DNA from: Streptomyces sp. NRRL WC-3605
Lineage (GTDB): Bacteria > Actinomycetota > Actinomycetes > Streptomycetales > Streptomycetaceae
DNA: 64,000 nt
NCBI RefSeq assembly: GCF_001509795.1
Contig: NZ_LLZN01000067.1
Span: 171,320-235,319, forward strand
Direction of reading: 5' to 3'
The stretch's first letter is position 1. The number at the start of each line of letters is the position of its first letter. The translations under genes were made by a program, and so were the position numbers. Under the pieces are notes generated by a model. That model was not told where the DNA came from. It was given only the letters and a program-made list of their open reading frames with translations, and searched no databases. Below are positions 1 to 7,918 of this stretch, in pieces.

Positions 1-233
1 GCCCCGTCGCCCGGGTGAGCGCCACCAACAGCGACGCGCTGCGCACCTACTCGTACACGTTCACCGTCACGTTCAAGGACTCCGGCGGACGCGAGCTGGA
101 CAAGGCCACCTCGGGCATCCTGACGGTCGAGCCGGGCGCCACCGAGTCCGTCGACGTCGTGGCCCGCGCGAGCGCCACCACGAGCGGCACCTGCGTCCTC
201 GGCGAGGCCCTGCGCATGGACGACTCGTACTAG
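1..233 (+). CDS. C-terminal fragment of a secreted/lipoprotein-type protein (FxLYD-like beta domain)
   Basis: Only the last 76 codons are in the window; the frame is open to the left edge (frame from base 3), so the GTG at 15 should not be read as a start. The fragment contains a beta-sandwich-like stretch with SATNSDALRTYSYTFTV and a charged end, resembling FxLYD domains of exported actinobacterial proteins (T-Y-S-Y-T followed by a 'DSGG..LD' turn). It ends 19 bases before the stop of the convergent enoyl-CoA hydratase gene. Function cannot be assigned from the fragment. Confidence 0.6.
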   Translation, partial: PVARVSATNSDALRTYSYTFTVTFKDSGGRELDKATSGILTVEPGATESVDVVARASATTSGTCVLGEALRMDDSY

Positions 234-252
234 CTGGTGGCGCGGGGCCCGG

Positions 253-1023
253 TCACCGGGTCCTGAAGGCCCGGCTGCGGGTGCGGAACAGCTCCTCCTG
301 CCGCGCGCCCGGCAGGTTGCCGAGCGCGATCAGATGCGGGGCCTGCGCGAACGCGCGGTCGAGGGCGGCCTCCCGGGCCGCCCACAGCGCCCGCACGGTG
401 CCCTGCACGGCCTCGGGCGGATGCCCGGCGATCACGGTCGCGCGCTCGACGGCGACGGCCAGCGCCTCGCCCGGCGCGGTGAGTTCGGAGACGAGCCCGA
501 TCTCGTGGGCCCGCCGCGCGCCCAGCCGTTCCGCCCCGCCCATCAGCGCGGTGCGGGCGGCCTCCCCGTACGGCATGCGCAGCGCCATCAGCATCGACTC
601 GTAGGCGCTGACCATGCCGTAGGTGGTGTGCGGGTCGAAGAACGCGGCGGTCGGGTCGGCGACGAGGAAGTCGCTCTCGCCCAGCAGGTAGAAGGCGCCG
701 CCGCAGGCCATGCCCCGCACGGCCGCGATCACCGGCTTCCACAGGTCGTTGGACTTGGGTCCGGCCCGCAGCAGCGGATCGTCCGTCATGTAGGGGGAGT
801 CCGGCTGCGGCACCTCGGTGTCCCGGTCCAGGCCCGTGCAGAACGCCCGCTCCCCGGCGCCGGTCAGCACGACGGCCCGTACGGTGTCGTCGAAGCGCAT
901 CCGGCCCCAGGCGGCGACCAGTTCGTCCCGCGTCGCCAGGTCGAGGGCGTTGAGCCGGCCGGGCCGGTCCAGGGTGACCACGGCGACGCCGGTGCCCTCG
1001 TCGACGCGCACGCGGAGGCTCAC
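253..1023 (-). CDS. Enoyl-CoA hydratase/isomerase family protein (crotonase fold)
   Basis: A 256-residue crotonase-family protein, predicted to hydrate or otherwise process an unsaturated acyl-CoA in the cytosol. The N-terminal strand VAVVTLDRPGRLNALD, the oxyanion-hole segment ERAFCTGLDRD and the second oxyanion segment GMACGGAFYL are in the family order and the length is normal. The acid/base region reads FFDPHTTYGMVSAYES instead of the usual FGxPE..G, so the exact reaction (hydration, hydrolysis, isomerisation) is open. The GTG start at 1023 overlaps the stop of the DUF35 gene by 4 bases, so it is the third gene of a translationally coupled operon thiolase-like / DUF35 / hydratase transcribed from the operator-bearing promoter near 2650. 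Confidence 0.88.
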   Translation of the reverse strand: MSLRVRVDEGTGVAVVTLDRPGRLNALDLATRDELVAAWGRMRFDDTVRAVVLTGAGERAFCTGLDRDTEVPQPDSPYMTDDPLLRAGPKSNDLWKPVIAAVRGMACGGAFYLLGESDFLVADPTAAFFDPHTTYGMVSAYESMLMALRMPYGEAARTALMGGAERLGARRAHEIGLVSELTAPGEALAVAVERATVIAGHPPEAVQGTVRALWAAREAALDRAFAQAPHLIALGNLPGARQEELFRTRSRAFRTR

Positions 1024-1436
1024 GACCGCTCCAGCACCCAGCGGGGCAGCCCCGTGCCGTCGAACACCGCGCGGACCCGGGCGCCGATACGGATCAGTTC
1101 CGGCGGCACGGAGTTCAGGGGCGCGCCGGGAGCGGAGACGACGTTGCCGACGAGCCGGACGCGCGGCGCGTCGGCCAGCTCGACGACCACCACGTTGTAC
1201 GGCGCCAGCTCCGCGTAGTCCGGCAGCAGCGGCTGATGGGGGACGACGTACGACCAGATCCGGCCCTGTCCGCTCACGGGCCGCCACTCGGCCGCGAAGG
1301 ACTGGCAGCGCGGGCAGCACGGCCGGGGCGGGAAGCGCGGCTCGGCGCAGTCGCCGCAGGTCTGCACCCGCAGCTCGCCCCGTGCGGCGTACTCCCAGAA
1401 GGGAGCGCCGTCGGCGTCGGTGACGGGGGACAGCAT
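1020..1436 (-). CDS. DUF35 OB-fold/zinc-ribbon protein (ChsH2/Ltp partner type)
   Basis: A 138-residue protein with a rubredoxin-like zinc ribbon (CGDCAEPRFPPRPCCPRC, about residues 32-49; four cysteines in two pairs) followed by an OB fold (GQGRIWSYVVPHQPLLPD.. to FDGTGLPRWVLE). DUF35 proteins bind acyl-CoA and form obligate complexes with SCP2-thiolase-like aldolases or hydratases; in steroid side-chain catabolism the pair releases a short acyl-CoA by retro-aldol cleavage. Its gene lies 6 bases downstream of exactly such a thiolase-like gene and overlaps the hydratase start by 4 bases, supporting a complex with one or both. The assignment to the family is firm; the substrate is inference. 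Confidence 0.88.
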   Translation of the reverse strand: MLSPVTDADGAPFWEYAARGELRVQTCGDCAEPRFPPRPCCPRCQSFAAEWRPVSGQGRIWSYVVPHQPLLPDYAELAPYNVVVVELADAPRVRLVGNVVSAPGAPLNSVPPELIRIGARVRAVFDGTGLPRWVLERS

Positions 1437-1442
1437 CGGCGG

Positions 1443-2600
1443 TCAACTCCTCAGGAGCAGCGCGGAGGTGGGGACGCCCTCGCCGGCGGTGACGAGGCAG
1501 GCCGAGGCGCCGGGGACCTGCGCGGTACTGGTGCCGCGCAGCTGCCTGACGCCCTCGGTGATCAGGTTGAAGCCGTGGACGTACGCCTCGCTGAGGCCGC
1601 CCCCGCCCGTGTTCAGCGGAAGGCGCCCGCCGATCTCCAGGGCGCCGCCCTCGGTGAACGCCCCGCCCTCGCCGCGCGCGCAGAACCCGTACCCCTCCAG
1701 GGAGAGCGGGACGAGTGCGGTGAACGCGTCGTAGATCTGGGCGACGTCCACGTCCTGGGGGGTGAGGTCGGCGTGCTTCCACAGATGCCGGGCGGCCGTC
1801 CAGGCGGGGCCGGTGAGCGGGTCGTCGTTCCAGTAGTTGACCATGCCGTGGTGCTGGGCGGGCAGGCCCTGCGCTGCCGCGTGCACGTACACGGGGAGCT
1901 GACGGCAGTCGCGGGCGCGCTCCCTGCCGACGACCACGCAGGCGAGGGCCCCGTCGGTCTCCAGGCAGTTGTCGTACAGGCACAGGGGTTCGCTGATCCA
2001 GCGCGCGGTCATGTACATCTCGCGGGTCAGCGGGCGGTCGTACATGATCGCGGCCGGGTTCTGGTTGGCGCGGTTGCGGCAGGCGAGGGCGACGTTGAAC
2101 AGGTGGTCGCGGGTCGCGCCGTACTCGTGCATGTAGCGCCGGGCGAGCATGGCGATCTCGTCGACCGGGCGCAGCAGCCCGAACGGCCGGGTCCACTGCG
2201 CCGGGATGGGCAGCTGGGCGGTCGTGTTCCGCCACGGCCGGGGCCCGCTGCCGCGCTTGCGGGACCGCCAGGCGACGCCCACCGACGCCTGTCCGGTGGC
2301 GATGGCGGCGGCCAGGTGCGCGACGGTGGCGCACGAACCGCCGCCGCCGTAGCCGACCTTGGCGAAGTACGTGAGATCCCCGAGGCCGACGGCCTTCGCC
2401 AGCTCGACCTCGTCGGTCTCCTCCATGGTGTACGAGGCGAGCGCGTCGACCTCGCCGGGAGCGATCCCGGCGTCGTCCAGCGCGGCCAGCACGGCACGGC
2501 AGGCCAGGGTCCGCTCGTCGTCCGCGAGGTGCCGGGCGAAGGGCGTCTGCCCGATGCCGACGATCGCCGTGGCGTCCTTGAGACCGCTGCCTGACGTCAT
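1443..2600 (-). CDS. SCP2-thiolase-like lipid-transfer protein / putative aldolase
   Basis: A 385-residue thiolase-fold protein. Features: N-terminal AIVGIGQTPFARH, the nucleophile-loop region GYGGGGSCATVAHL, IYDAFTALV, and the C-terminal loop NTGGGGLSEAYVHG. In Ltp-type aldolases the tyrosines of the last two motifs act in retro-aldol cleavage, and both are present; the His usual in 'NTHGG' is Gly here. I chose the ATG at 2600 because GGAGG lies 10 bases upstream; the in-frame GTG at 2609 would leave only 1 base of spacing. It is the first gene of the minus-strand operon with DUF35 and hydratase, divergent from the FadD3-like gene across a symmetrical promoter. Likely a CoA-ester aldolase complex; thiolase activity cannot be ruled out. 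Confidence 0.85.
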   Translation of the reverse strand: MTSGSGLKDATAIVGIGQTPFARHLADDERTLACRAVLAALDDAGIAPGEVDALASYTMEETDEVELAKAVGLGDLTYFAKVGYGGGGSCATVAHLAAAIATGQASVGVAWRSRKRGSGPRPWRNTTAQLPIPAQWTRPFGLLRPVDEIAMLARRYMHEYGATRDHLFNVALACRNRANQNPAAIMYDRPLTREMYMTARWISEPLCLYDNCLETDGALACVVVGRERARDCRQLPVYVHAAAQGLPAQHHGMVNYWNDDPLTGPAWTAARHLWKHADLTPQDVDVAQIYDAFTALVPLSLEGYGFCARGEGGAFTEGGALEIGGRLPLNTGGGGLSEAYVHGFNLITEGVRQLRGTSTAQVPGASACLVTAGEGVPTSALLLRS

Positions 2601-2632
2601 GCCGCGCACACCTCCGCGCCCCGCGACGACTG

Positions 2633-2674
2633 CTGACAGCCCGTCAGATTACCGTTAATCTGACGACCCGTCAG
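2633..2674. promoter_or_regulatory. Symmetrical divergent promoter with two 15-bp operators
   Basis: Two copies of the palindrome CTGACRRCCCGTCAG (2633-2647 and 2660-2674) flank a central inverted repeat with the arms GTCAGATTA/TAATCTGAC (2643-2664). On the plus strand CTGACA (2633-2638), 17 bp, TAATCT (2656-2661) serves the acyl-CoA synthetase gene; on the minus strand CTGACG (2674-2669), 17 bp, TAATCT (2651-2646) serves the thiolase-like operon. Each operator covers one -35 box, so one dimeric repressor per operator would shut both directions. The architecture fits a TetR-family ligand-responsive repressor; no TetR gene is in the window. Confidence 0.75.
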
Positions 2675-2692
2675 CTGGTGTGGGAGGCCGAG

Positions 2693-4270
2693 ATGCGCGG
2701 TGACGTCGAGTGGGGCAGCGTTCCGGAACTCGTACGGGCGGCGGCCGAGCGGTACGCGGACACCGAGGCCGTGGTGGAGGGCCGCACCCGGATCACGTAC
2801 GCCGGACTCGGCGCCCGCGTCGAGCGCGCGGCGGCCGCCTGTCTCGCCGCGGGCGTCCGGCCCGGCGACCGGGTCGCCCTGTGGGCCCCCAACTCGCCCG
2901 CCTGGATCGTGGCCGCGCTCGGCGCCGTCTCGGCGGGCGCGGTACTGGTGCCGCTGAACACCCGCTTCAAGGGCGCCGAGGCGGCCGACGTGCTGCGCCG
3001 CAGCGGCGCCCGGCTGTTGTTCGTGACCGGCACCTTCCTCGGCACCTCCTACGTGGCCTCGCTGCGCCGGGCCGTCGCCGGGGGGCCCGGGCTGCCCGCG
3101 CTGGAGCAGGTCGTCGTGCTCGCGGAGGACGCGCCCGCGGACTACCGCACCTGGAAGGACTTCCTCGCGGGCGGTGACAGCGTCAGCACGGCACGGGTGC
3201 GGGCGCGCGCCGCGGCCGTCGAGGGCTCGTGGCCCTCGGACATCGTCTTCACGTCCGGGACGACCGGGCGCCCCAAGGGTGTCGTCATCACCCACGCGCA
3301 GACGCTGCGGGCCTATGCGGTCTGGAGCGATCTGGCGGGCCTGCGCCACGGCGACCGCTACCTGATCGTGAACCCCTTCTTCCACACCTTCGGCTACAAG
3401 GCCGGGGTGATCGCCTGCCTGATGCGGGGCGCCACGATGATCCCGCAGCCCGTGTTCGGGGTGGAGACGGCCCTCGCGAACATCGCGGCGGAACGGGTCT
3501 CGGTGCTGCCGGGCCCGCCCACCCTGCACCAGTCGCTGCTCGACCACCCGGCCCGCGACGGCCACGACCTGTCCGCGCTGCGCCTGGTGGTGACCGGCGC
3601 GGCGGTCGTCCCGCTCCGTCTCGTGGAACGGCTGCGCGGCGAACTGGGCGTGGAGACGGTCCTGACCGCCTACGGGCTCTCCGAGGCGTGCGGCCTGGTG
3701 ACGATGTGCCGGCGCGGCGACGACCCGGCGGTGATCGCGACCACGTCCGGCCGGGCCATCCCCGGCACCGAGGTCCGGGTGGAGGCCCCGCCCGGCGAAC
3801 CCGGCGAGGTCCTCGTGCGCGGCTTCAACGTCATGCGCGGCTACTACGAGGACGCGGCGGCGACCGCCGAGGTGCTGACCGCCGACGGCTGGCTGCGCAC
3901 CGGGGACGTCGGCGTGCTCGACGCGGCGGGCAACCTGCGCATCACCGACCGGCTGAAGGACATGTTCGTCGTCGGCGGCTTCAACGCCTACCCGGCGGAG
4001 ATAGAGCGGACCCTCGGCCTGCACCCGCAGGTGGCGGACGTCGCGGTGATCGGCGTGCCGGACGCGCGGCTGGGCGAGGTCGGCAAGGCGTTCGTCGTCC
4101 GCCGGCCGGGAGCCGTGCTCACCGGCGACGACCTCATCGCCTGGGCGCGGCGGGAGATGGCGAACTACAAGGTGCCGCGGCGGGTGGAGTTCGTGACGGG
4201 GCTGCCGCGGAACGCGAGCGGGAAGGTCGTCAAGGCGGCGCTGCGGGGCACGGCCCCCGCACCCCCCTGA
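2693..4270 (+). CDS. Acyl-CoA synthetase, FadD3-like
   Basis: A 525-residue ANL-superfamily ligase that activates a carboxylic acid to its CoA ester through an acyl-adenylate. Visible motifs: P-loop FTSGTTGRPKG (about residue 185), YGLSEACG, TGDVG, the hinge DRLKDMFVVGGFN, and the catalytic lysine region NASGKVVK. The stretch PLNTRFKGAEAADVLRRSGA resembles FadD3-type synthetases of steroid-ring propanoate catabolism, but specificity cannot be read from the sequence. ATG 2693 is chosen because GGGAGG sits 5 bases upstream; the in-frame GTG at 2678 has no ribosome binding site. Divergent from the thiolase-like operon under the same operators, so ligase and beta-oxidation/aldol enzymes are probably co-induced. 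Confidence 0.88.
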   Translation: MRGDVEWGSVPELVRAAAERYADTEAVVEGRTRITYAGLGARVERAAAACLAAGVRPGDRVALWAPNSPAWIVAALGAVSAGAVLVPLNTRFKGAEAADVLRRSGARLLFVTGTFLGTSYVASLRRAVAGGPGLPALEQVVVLAEDAPADYRTWKDFLAGGDSVSTARVRARAAAVEGSWPSDIVFTSGTTGRPKGVVITHAQTLRAYAVWSDLAGLRHGDRYLIVNPFFHTFGYKAGVIACLMRGATMIPQPVFGVETALANIAAERVSVLPGPPTLHQSLLDHPARDGHDLSALRLVVTGAAVVPLRLVERLRGELGVETVLTAYGLSEACGLVTMCRRGDDPAVIATTSGRAIPGTEVRVEAPPGEPGEVLVRGFNVMRGYYEDAAATAEVLTADGWLRTGDVGVLDAAGNLRITDRLKDMFVVGGFNAYPAEIERTLGLHPQVADVAVIGVPDARLGEVGKAFVVRRPGAVLTGDDLIAWARREMANYKVPRRVEFVTGLPRNASGKVVKAALRGTAPAPP

Positions 4271-4283
4271 CGCCGACGACGCC

Positions 4284-4324
4284 GACGACCGCGACGGCTC
4301 CCCCTCCGCGCCGCCGCGGTCGTC
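4284..4324. terminator. Putative bidirectional terminator hairpin
   Basis: Stem arms GACGACCGCG (4284-4293) and CGCGGTCGTC (4315-4324) enclose a 21-base loop with internal GC pairing. It lies between the convergent ends of the acyl-CoA synthetase gene and the repeat peptide gene. Confidence 0.5.
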
Positions 4325-4346
4325 TCCCCGTGGGGTGCGGTCCGGA

Positions 4347-4538
4347 TCAGACGGGCTCGCCCGTGGCGTGGACGTTGTCCGTCGACGTGTCGGCGGTGTC
4401 GCCCTTCAGCTTGAGCGGCTCGCTCGTGGCGTGCACGTTCTTCGTGTTGAGCGGCTCGGTGGTGGCGTGGACGTTGTCCGTCGTGTCGATCGGCTCGCCG
4501 GTCGCGTGGACGTTGTCGGTGCTGTTCTCGTCGGACAT
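4347..4538 (-). CDS. Small repeat peptide with four NVHATxEP units
   Basis: A 63-residue hydrophilic peptide built from four imperfect copies of (D/K)NVHAT(G/T/S)EP(I/L/V), separated by short Asp/Thr/Lys-rich linkers; it ends directly after the fourth unit. It has no cysteine, no signal peptide and no membrane segment. The reading frame is supported by an AGGGGAG ribosome binding site 8 bases before the ATG, and the units are conserved in protein rather than merely in DNA. It lies downstream of the AfsR-like regulator on the same strand, separated by a hairpin, so it probably has its own promoter between 4539 and 4680. It resembles the short repeat proteins often named 'sigma-like' in Streptomyces; function unknown. 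A multi-core precursor peptide is possible, but no modifying enzyme is adjacent. Confidence 0.65.
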   Translation of the reverse strand: MSDENSTDNVHATGEPIDTTDNVHATTEPLNTKNVHATSEPLKLKGDTADTSTDNVHATGEPV

Positions 4539-4689
4539 CTCGGTTGCTCCCCTGAAAAGAGACGGAACTCGGTGCTGTGCGCGGCAGGATCCGCCCGGCA
4601 GCTCCCCCGCGGGCTGCCGGGCGGGCCCTGCTGGGCCGGTTCACCCTAAGGTCCCGGCCACCCGCCGTTCCGTCTGCCCCCCGACGCGA

Positions 4690-4719
4690 CGGCCCGGCAC
4701 CCCTCACAGTGCCGGGCCG
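4690..4719 (-). terminator. Rho-independent-like terminator of the AfsR-family gene
   Basis: Perfect 11-bp stem (CGGCCCGGCAC, 4690-4700, with GTGCCGGGCCG, 4709-4719) and an 8-base loop, located just past the stop of the large regulator on the minus strand. No U-tract, as usual in Streptomyces. Confidence 0.65.
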
Positions 4720-4767
4720 CGATAAACGAACGATGAACGCCCGCGCGCACGGGCGGAGTCGGGCGGC

Positions 4768-7734
4768 TCAGGCGGCCGCGGTCGGCGTCAGCAGGCCCCG
4801 CACCTCCAGGGCCTCCGGCGCGCCGAGCGCCTCGAAGAGGGCGAGCGCCTCCCGCCAGCAGACCTGGGCGCGGCCGTTCTGCCCGATGCCGTTCAGGGCC
4901 CGGCCGAGCACGGTGAGGACGTTGCCGTGCCGCCACTCGCCGCCGATGCCGCGCAACAGCGTCAGCGCCGTCTCGGCGTCGCGGGCCGCGTGGGCGTACC
5001 GACGTGCGGTGAGGTCGACCTCGGCCAGGCGGAACAGCGTCATGCCTTCCCACAGCCGCTGCCTGCTGTCCCGGAACACCCGCAGCGCCTGCCGCAGGCA
5101 GTCGGTGGCGTCGGCGAGCTGCCCGCTCTGGGTGAGGGCGAGGCCCAGGGCGTAGCGGCCGTTGGCGCCCTTGAGGGCGTGCCCCATCGCGTCGTACATC
5201 TCGGTGCCCTGCCGGGCCAGGGCCACCGCGCTCGCGGTGCGGCCGGTGGCGAGGTGGATGCGCGAGAGGTTGCACAGCGCGCTCGCCTCGCCCGGACGGT
5301 CCCCGAGCGCCCGGAAGTTCTCGATGGTGGCGGTGAAGTGGGCCTCGCCCTCGTCGTGCCGGCTCCGGTACAGCTCGACCACACCGCTGATGTTGGACGC
5401 CCAGCAGCCGGTGAGCGGGTCGTCCGCCTGCCCGGCCAGCTCGGTCGCCCGGCGCGCCTCCTGGAGCGCCACGTCGAAGCGGCTGCCCGAGATGTGGTGC
5501 ACGAAGGCCAGCGCGGTCAGCGCCCTGCCCTCCGAACGCCGGTCGCCGGCGCGCTGGGCGACGTCCCGCAGCAGGGCCGCGACCGTCTCGTACTCCTTGG
5601 AGTTGGCGCCGGACTCCGCCAGGTCGACGGCCGCCCACAGCACGTCCACGGCTCGGCGCAGCGTCTGCGGCCGCGCCGCCTGCCGGACGGCGGCCAGCAG
5701 GCACACCGCCTCGGAGTACAGCCAGTCCTGCGCGGCCCGCCGGCTGTCGAACGCCAGCCCCGGGTACGCGGTGCGCTCCAGGTGGTCCACCAGCCGGTCT
5801 CCGGGCCGCTCGATCAGGTAGACCCCGGAGACCGTCGCCAGATAGAAGTCCAGCAGCCGCGACAGCGCCGCCTCCCGCTCCCCCGGAGGGTGCTCGTCGC
5901 GTTCCGCGCAGGAGCGGGCGTAGAGGCGGACCAGGTCGTGGAAGCGGTAGCGGCCCGGGGCCGCCGACTCCAGCAGGGACATGTCGACCAGCGGCTCCAG
6001 CAGGTCCTCGGTGTCCTCCACCGGAAGGTCCAGCACCGCCGCGGCCGCCGCCAGCGAGATGTCGGGGCCGTCCGCGAGGCCCAGCAGCCGGAACGCGCGG
6101 GCCTGCGCGGGCTCCAGCGCCTTGTAGCCCAACTCGAACGTCGCCTTCACCGCGAGGTCCCCGGCCTGCAGCTCGTCCAGCCGGCGCCGTTCGTCGGCGA
6201 GCTTCGCGGCGAGCGAGGACACCGTCCAGGTGCGCCGCGCCGCCAGCCGGGACGCCGCGATCCGGATGGCCAGCGGCAGGAACCCGCACGCCGCGACCAC
6301 GTCGAGCGCGGCCTCCCGCTCGGCGGCCACCCGCTCCTCGCCGACGATCCTCGTGAAGAGGGCCAGCGCCTCCTCCGGCGACATCACGTCCAGGTCCACG
6401 AGGTGGGCGCCCGCGAGGTCGACCATGCGCACCCGGGACGTCACCAGCGCCGCGCACCCGTCGGTGCCCGGCAGCAGCGGCCGTACCTGGGCGGCGTCCC
6501 GGGCGTTGTCCAGCAGGACCAGGACCCGCCGTCCGTCCAGCACCGAGCGGTACAGCGCCGCCCGCTCCTCCAGCGAGTCGGGGATCGCCGCGTCCGCGGT
6601 GCCGAGCGCCCGCAGGAAGGAGCCCAGCACGGTCTCCGGCTCGGCGGCGCGCGGCCCCGCGCCCTGGAGGTCGACGTACAGCTGCCCGTCGGGGAAGGCG
6701 GCGCGCGCCTGGTGGGCCACGTGCACCGCGAGCGTCGTCTTGCCCACGCCGCCGATGCCGGCCACCGCGGACACCGCCATCACCCGGCCCTCGGCCGAGG
6801 ACAGCACGTCGCTCAGCTCCGAGACGAAGGAGGACCGCCCGGTGAAGTCGGGCACGGTGGCCGGGAGCTGGGCGGGGCGCACCGGCGCCGCCGCCGGTTC
6901 GGCCGGCGGGGACGACGGCTCGGCGAGGGCCGGGTCGGCCCGCAGGATGCGCTGCTGGAGCTCCTTCAGACCGGGCCGCGGGTCCACGCCCAGCTCGTCC
7001 GCCAGGAGCCGCCGGGTGTCGGCGTACACCGCCAGGGCCTCCGCCTGCCGGCCGCTGCGGTACAGCGCGAGCATCAGCAGCTCCCGCAGCCGCTCGCGCA
7101 GCGGGTGCGCCGCGGTGAGCGCGGTCAGCTCCGACACGGCCTCCGCGTGGCAGCCCTGCTCCAGGTCCATGTCGAGCCGGGACTCCAGGAGCTGGAGCCG
7201 CCACTCCTCCAGCCGGACCCGCTGCGCCTCCGCGTACGGGCCGGGCACCCCGGCCAGCGCCTCGCCGTCCCACAGCGTCAGCGCCCGGCCGAGCAGCTCC
7301 CGCGCCCGGTGCAGATCCCCGGCGGCCCGCGCCTTCTCGCCGTCGGCGGCCAGCTCCTGCGCCCGCGCGAGGTCCAGCGCGCCCTCGCCGAGCCCCCGGA
7401 TCGCGTAGCCGCCGGACTCGCTGACCAGGACGCCGGCGTCGAGCGCCTTGCGCAGCCGCGACGCGTAGGTGCGGACCGCGGCGAGCGCCTGCGAGGGCGG
7501 TTCCTCGCCCCACAGGGCGTCGATCAGCTCCGCCGCGGTCGCCGTACGGCCCTCGCGCAGCAACAGGGCCGCGAGCAACGCGCGTTGCTGCGGCGAGCCG
7601 GTGGGGAGGGGCTCCTCGCCACGCCAGGCGCGCACCGGGCCGAGCACGCCGAAGCGCAGGGCCGTCACCGGCGCCGCCGCATCCGCCGAGGAGCCGGGAC
7701 GCCTCTGCTCCGGCACTCGCGGTTCCCCGTCCAT
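4768..7734 (-). CDS. AfsR/SARP-family regulator with NB-ARC NTPase and TPR domains
   Basis: A 988-residue transcription factor. In order: OmpR-type winged helix (about residues 25-110; FGVLGPVRAW to YASRLRKALDAG), bacterial transcriptional activation domain (about 115-260), an NB-ARC ATPase with P-loop GIGGVGKTTLA (about 325) and LVLLDNA Walker B, a winged-helix/linker stretch (FRLLGL...), and TPR-like helices to the end. This is the AfsR layout, a SARP with ATP-dependent sensing. It stands divergent from the amidohydrolase gene across 184 bases. SARPs bind heptameric direct repeats near -35; I see none directly at its own promoter. Its targets may be elsewhere, although the heptamer arrays of the 42-61 kb cluster cannot be excluded as targets. 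Confidence 0.9.
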   Translation of the reverse strand: MDGEPRVPEQRRPGSSADAAAPVTALRFGVLGPVRAWRGEEPLPTGSPQQRALLAALLLREGRTATAAELIDALWGEEPPSQALAAVRTYASRLRKALDAGVLVSESGGYAIRGLGEGALDLARAQELAADGEKARAAGDLHRARELLGRALTLWDGEALAGVPGPYAEAQRVRLEEWRLQLLESRLDMDLEQGCHAEAVSELTALTAAHPLRERLRELLMLALYRSGRQAEALAVYADTRRLLADELGVDPRPGLKELQQRILRADPALAEPSSPPAEPAAAPVRPAQLPATVPDFTGRSSFVSELSDVLSSAEGRVMAVSAVAGIGGVGKTTLAVHVAHQARAAFPDGQLYVDLQGAGPRAAEPETVLGSFLRALGTADAAIPDSLEERAALYRSVLDGRRVLVLLDNARDAAQVRPLLPGTDGCAALVTSRVRMVDLAGAHLVDLDVMSPEEALALFTRIVGEERVAAEREAALDVVAACGFLPLAIRIAASRLAARRTWTVSSLAAKLADERRRLDELQAGDLAVKATFELGYKALEPAQARAFRLLGLADGPDISLAAAAAVLDLPVEDTEDLLEPLVDMSLLESAAPGRYRFHDLVRLYARSCAERDEHPPGEREAALSRLLDFYLATVSGVYLIERPGDRLVDHLERTAYPGLAFDSRRAAQDWLYSEAVCLLAAVRQAARPQTLRRAVDVLWAAVDLAESGANSKEYETVAALLRDVAQRAGDRRSEGRALTALAFVHHISGSRFDVALQEARRATELAGQADDPLTGCWASNISGVVELYRSRHDEGEAHFTATIENFRALGDRPGEASALCNLSRIHLATGRTASAVALARQGTEMYDAMGHALKGANGRYALGLALTQSGQLADATDCLRQALRVFRDSRQRLWEGMTLFRLAEVDLTARRYAHAARDAETALTLLRGIGGEWRHGNVLTVLGRALNGIGQNGRAQVCWREALALFEALGAPEALEVRGLLTPTAAA

Positions 7735-7882
7735 CGCCGTCTCCCTCAGACCGTTTACAACTCCGTCAGTTTGCCTTGTTCCGGCCGATGCGTCAGCTGC
7801 GGAGCGGGTCTCGGGGGTCCGGGGCGCGGGATGTCACACCTCCCGCACGCGTCCTTCGCACGGCGGACCCGCTCCCGCACAG

Positions 7883-7911
7883 CTGACGGTCCGTCAGATC
7901 GGCGCTACGGT
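7883..7911 (+). promoter_or_regulatory. Operator-embedded promoter of the amidohydrolase gene
   Basis: CTGACGGTCCGTCAG (7883-7897) is a perfect 7-1-7 palindrome and matches the operators near 2650, 10920 and 30410. Its left half doubles as a -35 (CTGACG), 17 bp upstream of TACGGT (7906-7911). Transcription would then start at about 7918, immediately before the ATG at 7919, so a leaderless mRNA is likely. Confidence 0.7.
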
Positions 7912-7918
7912 GACCGGC

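Noticed and set aside
253..2334. A 693-codon frame joining the hydratase with upstream sequence
   Set aside because: Only the last 256 codons encode a crotonase; the upstream part is out of frame with the DUF35 and thiolase-like genes.
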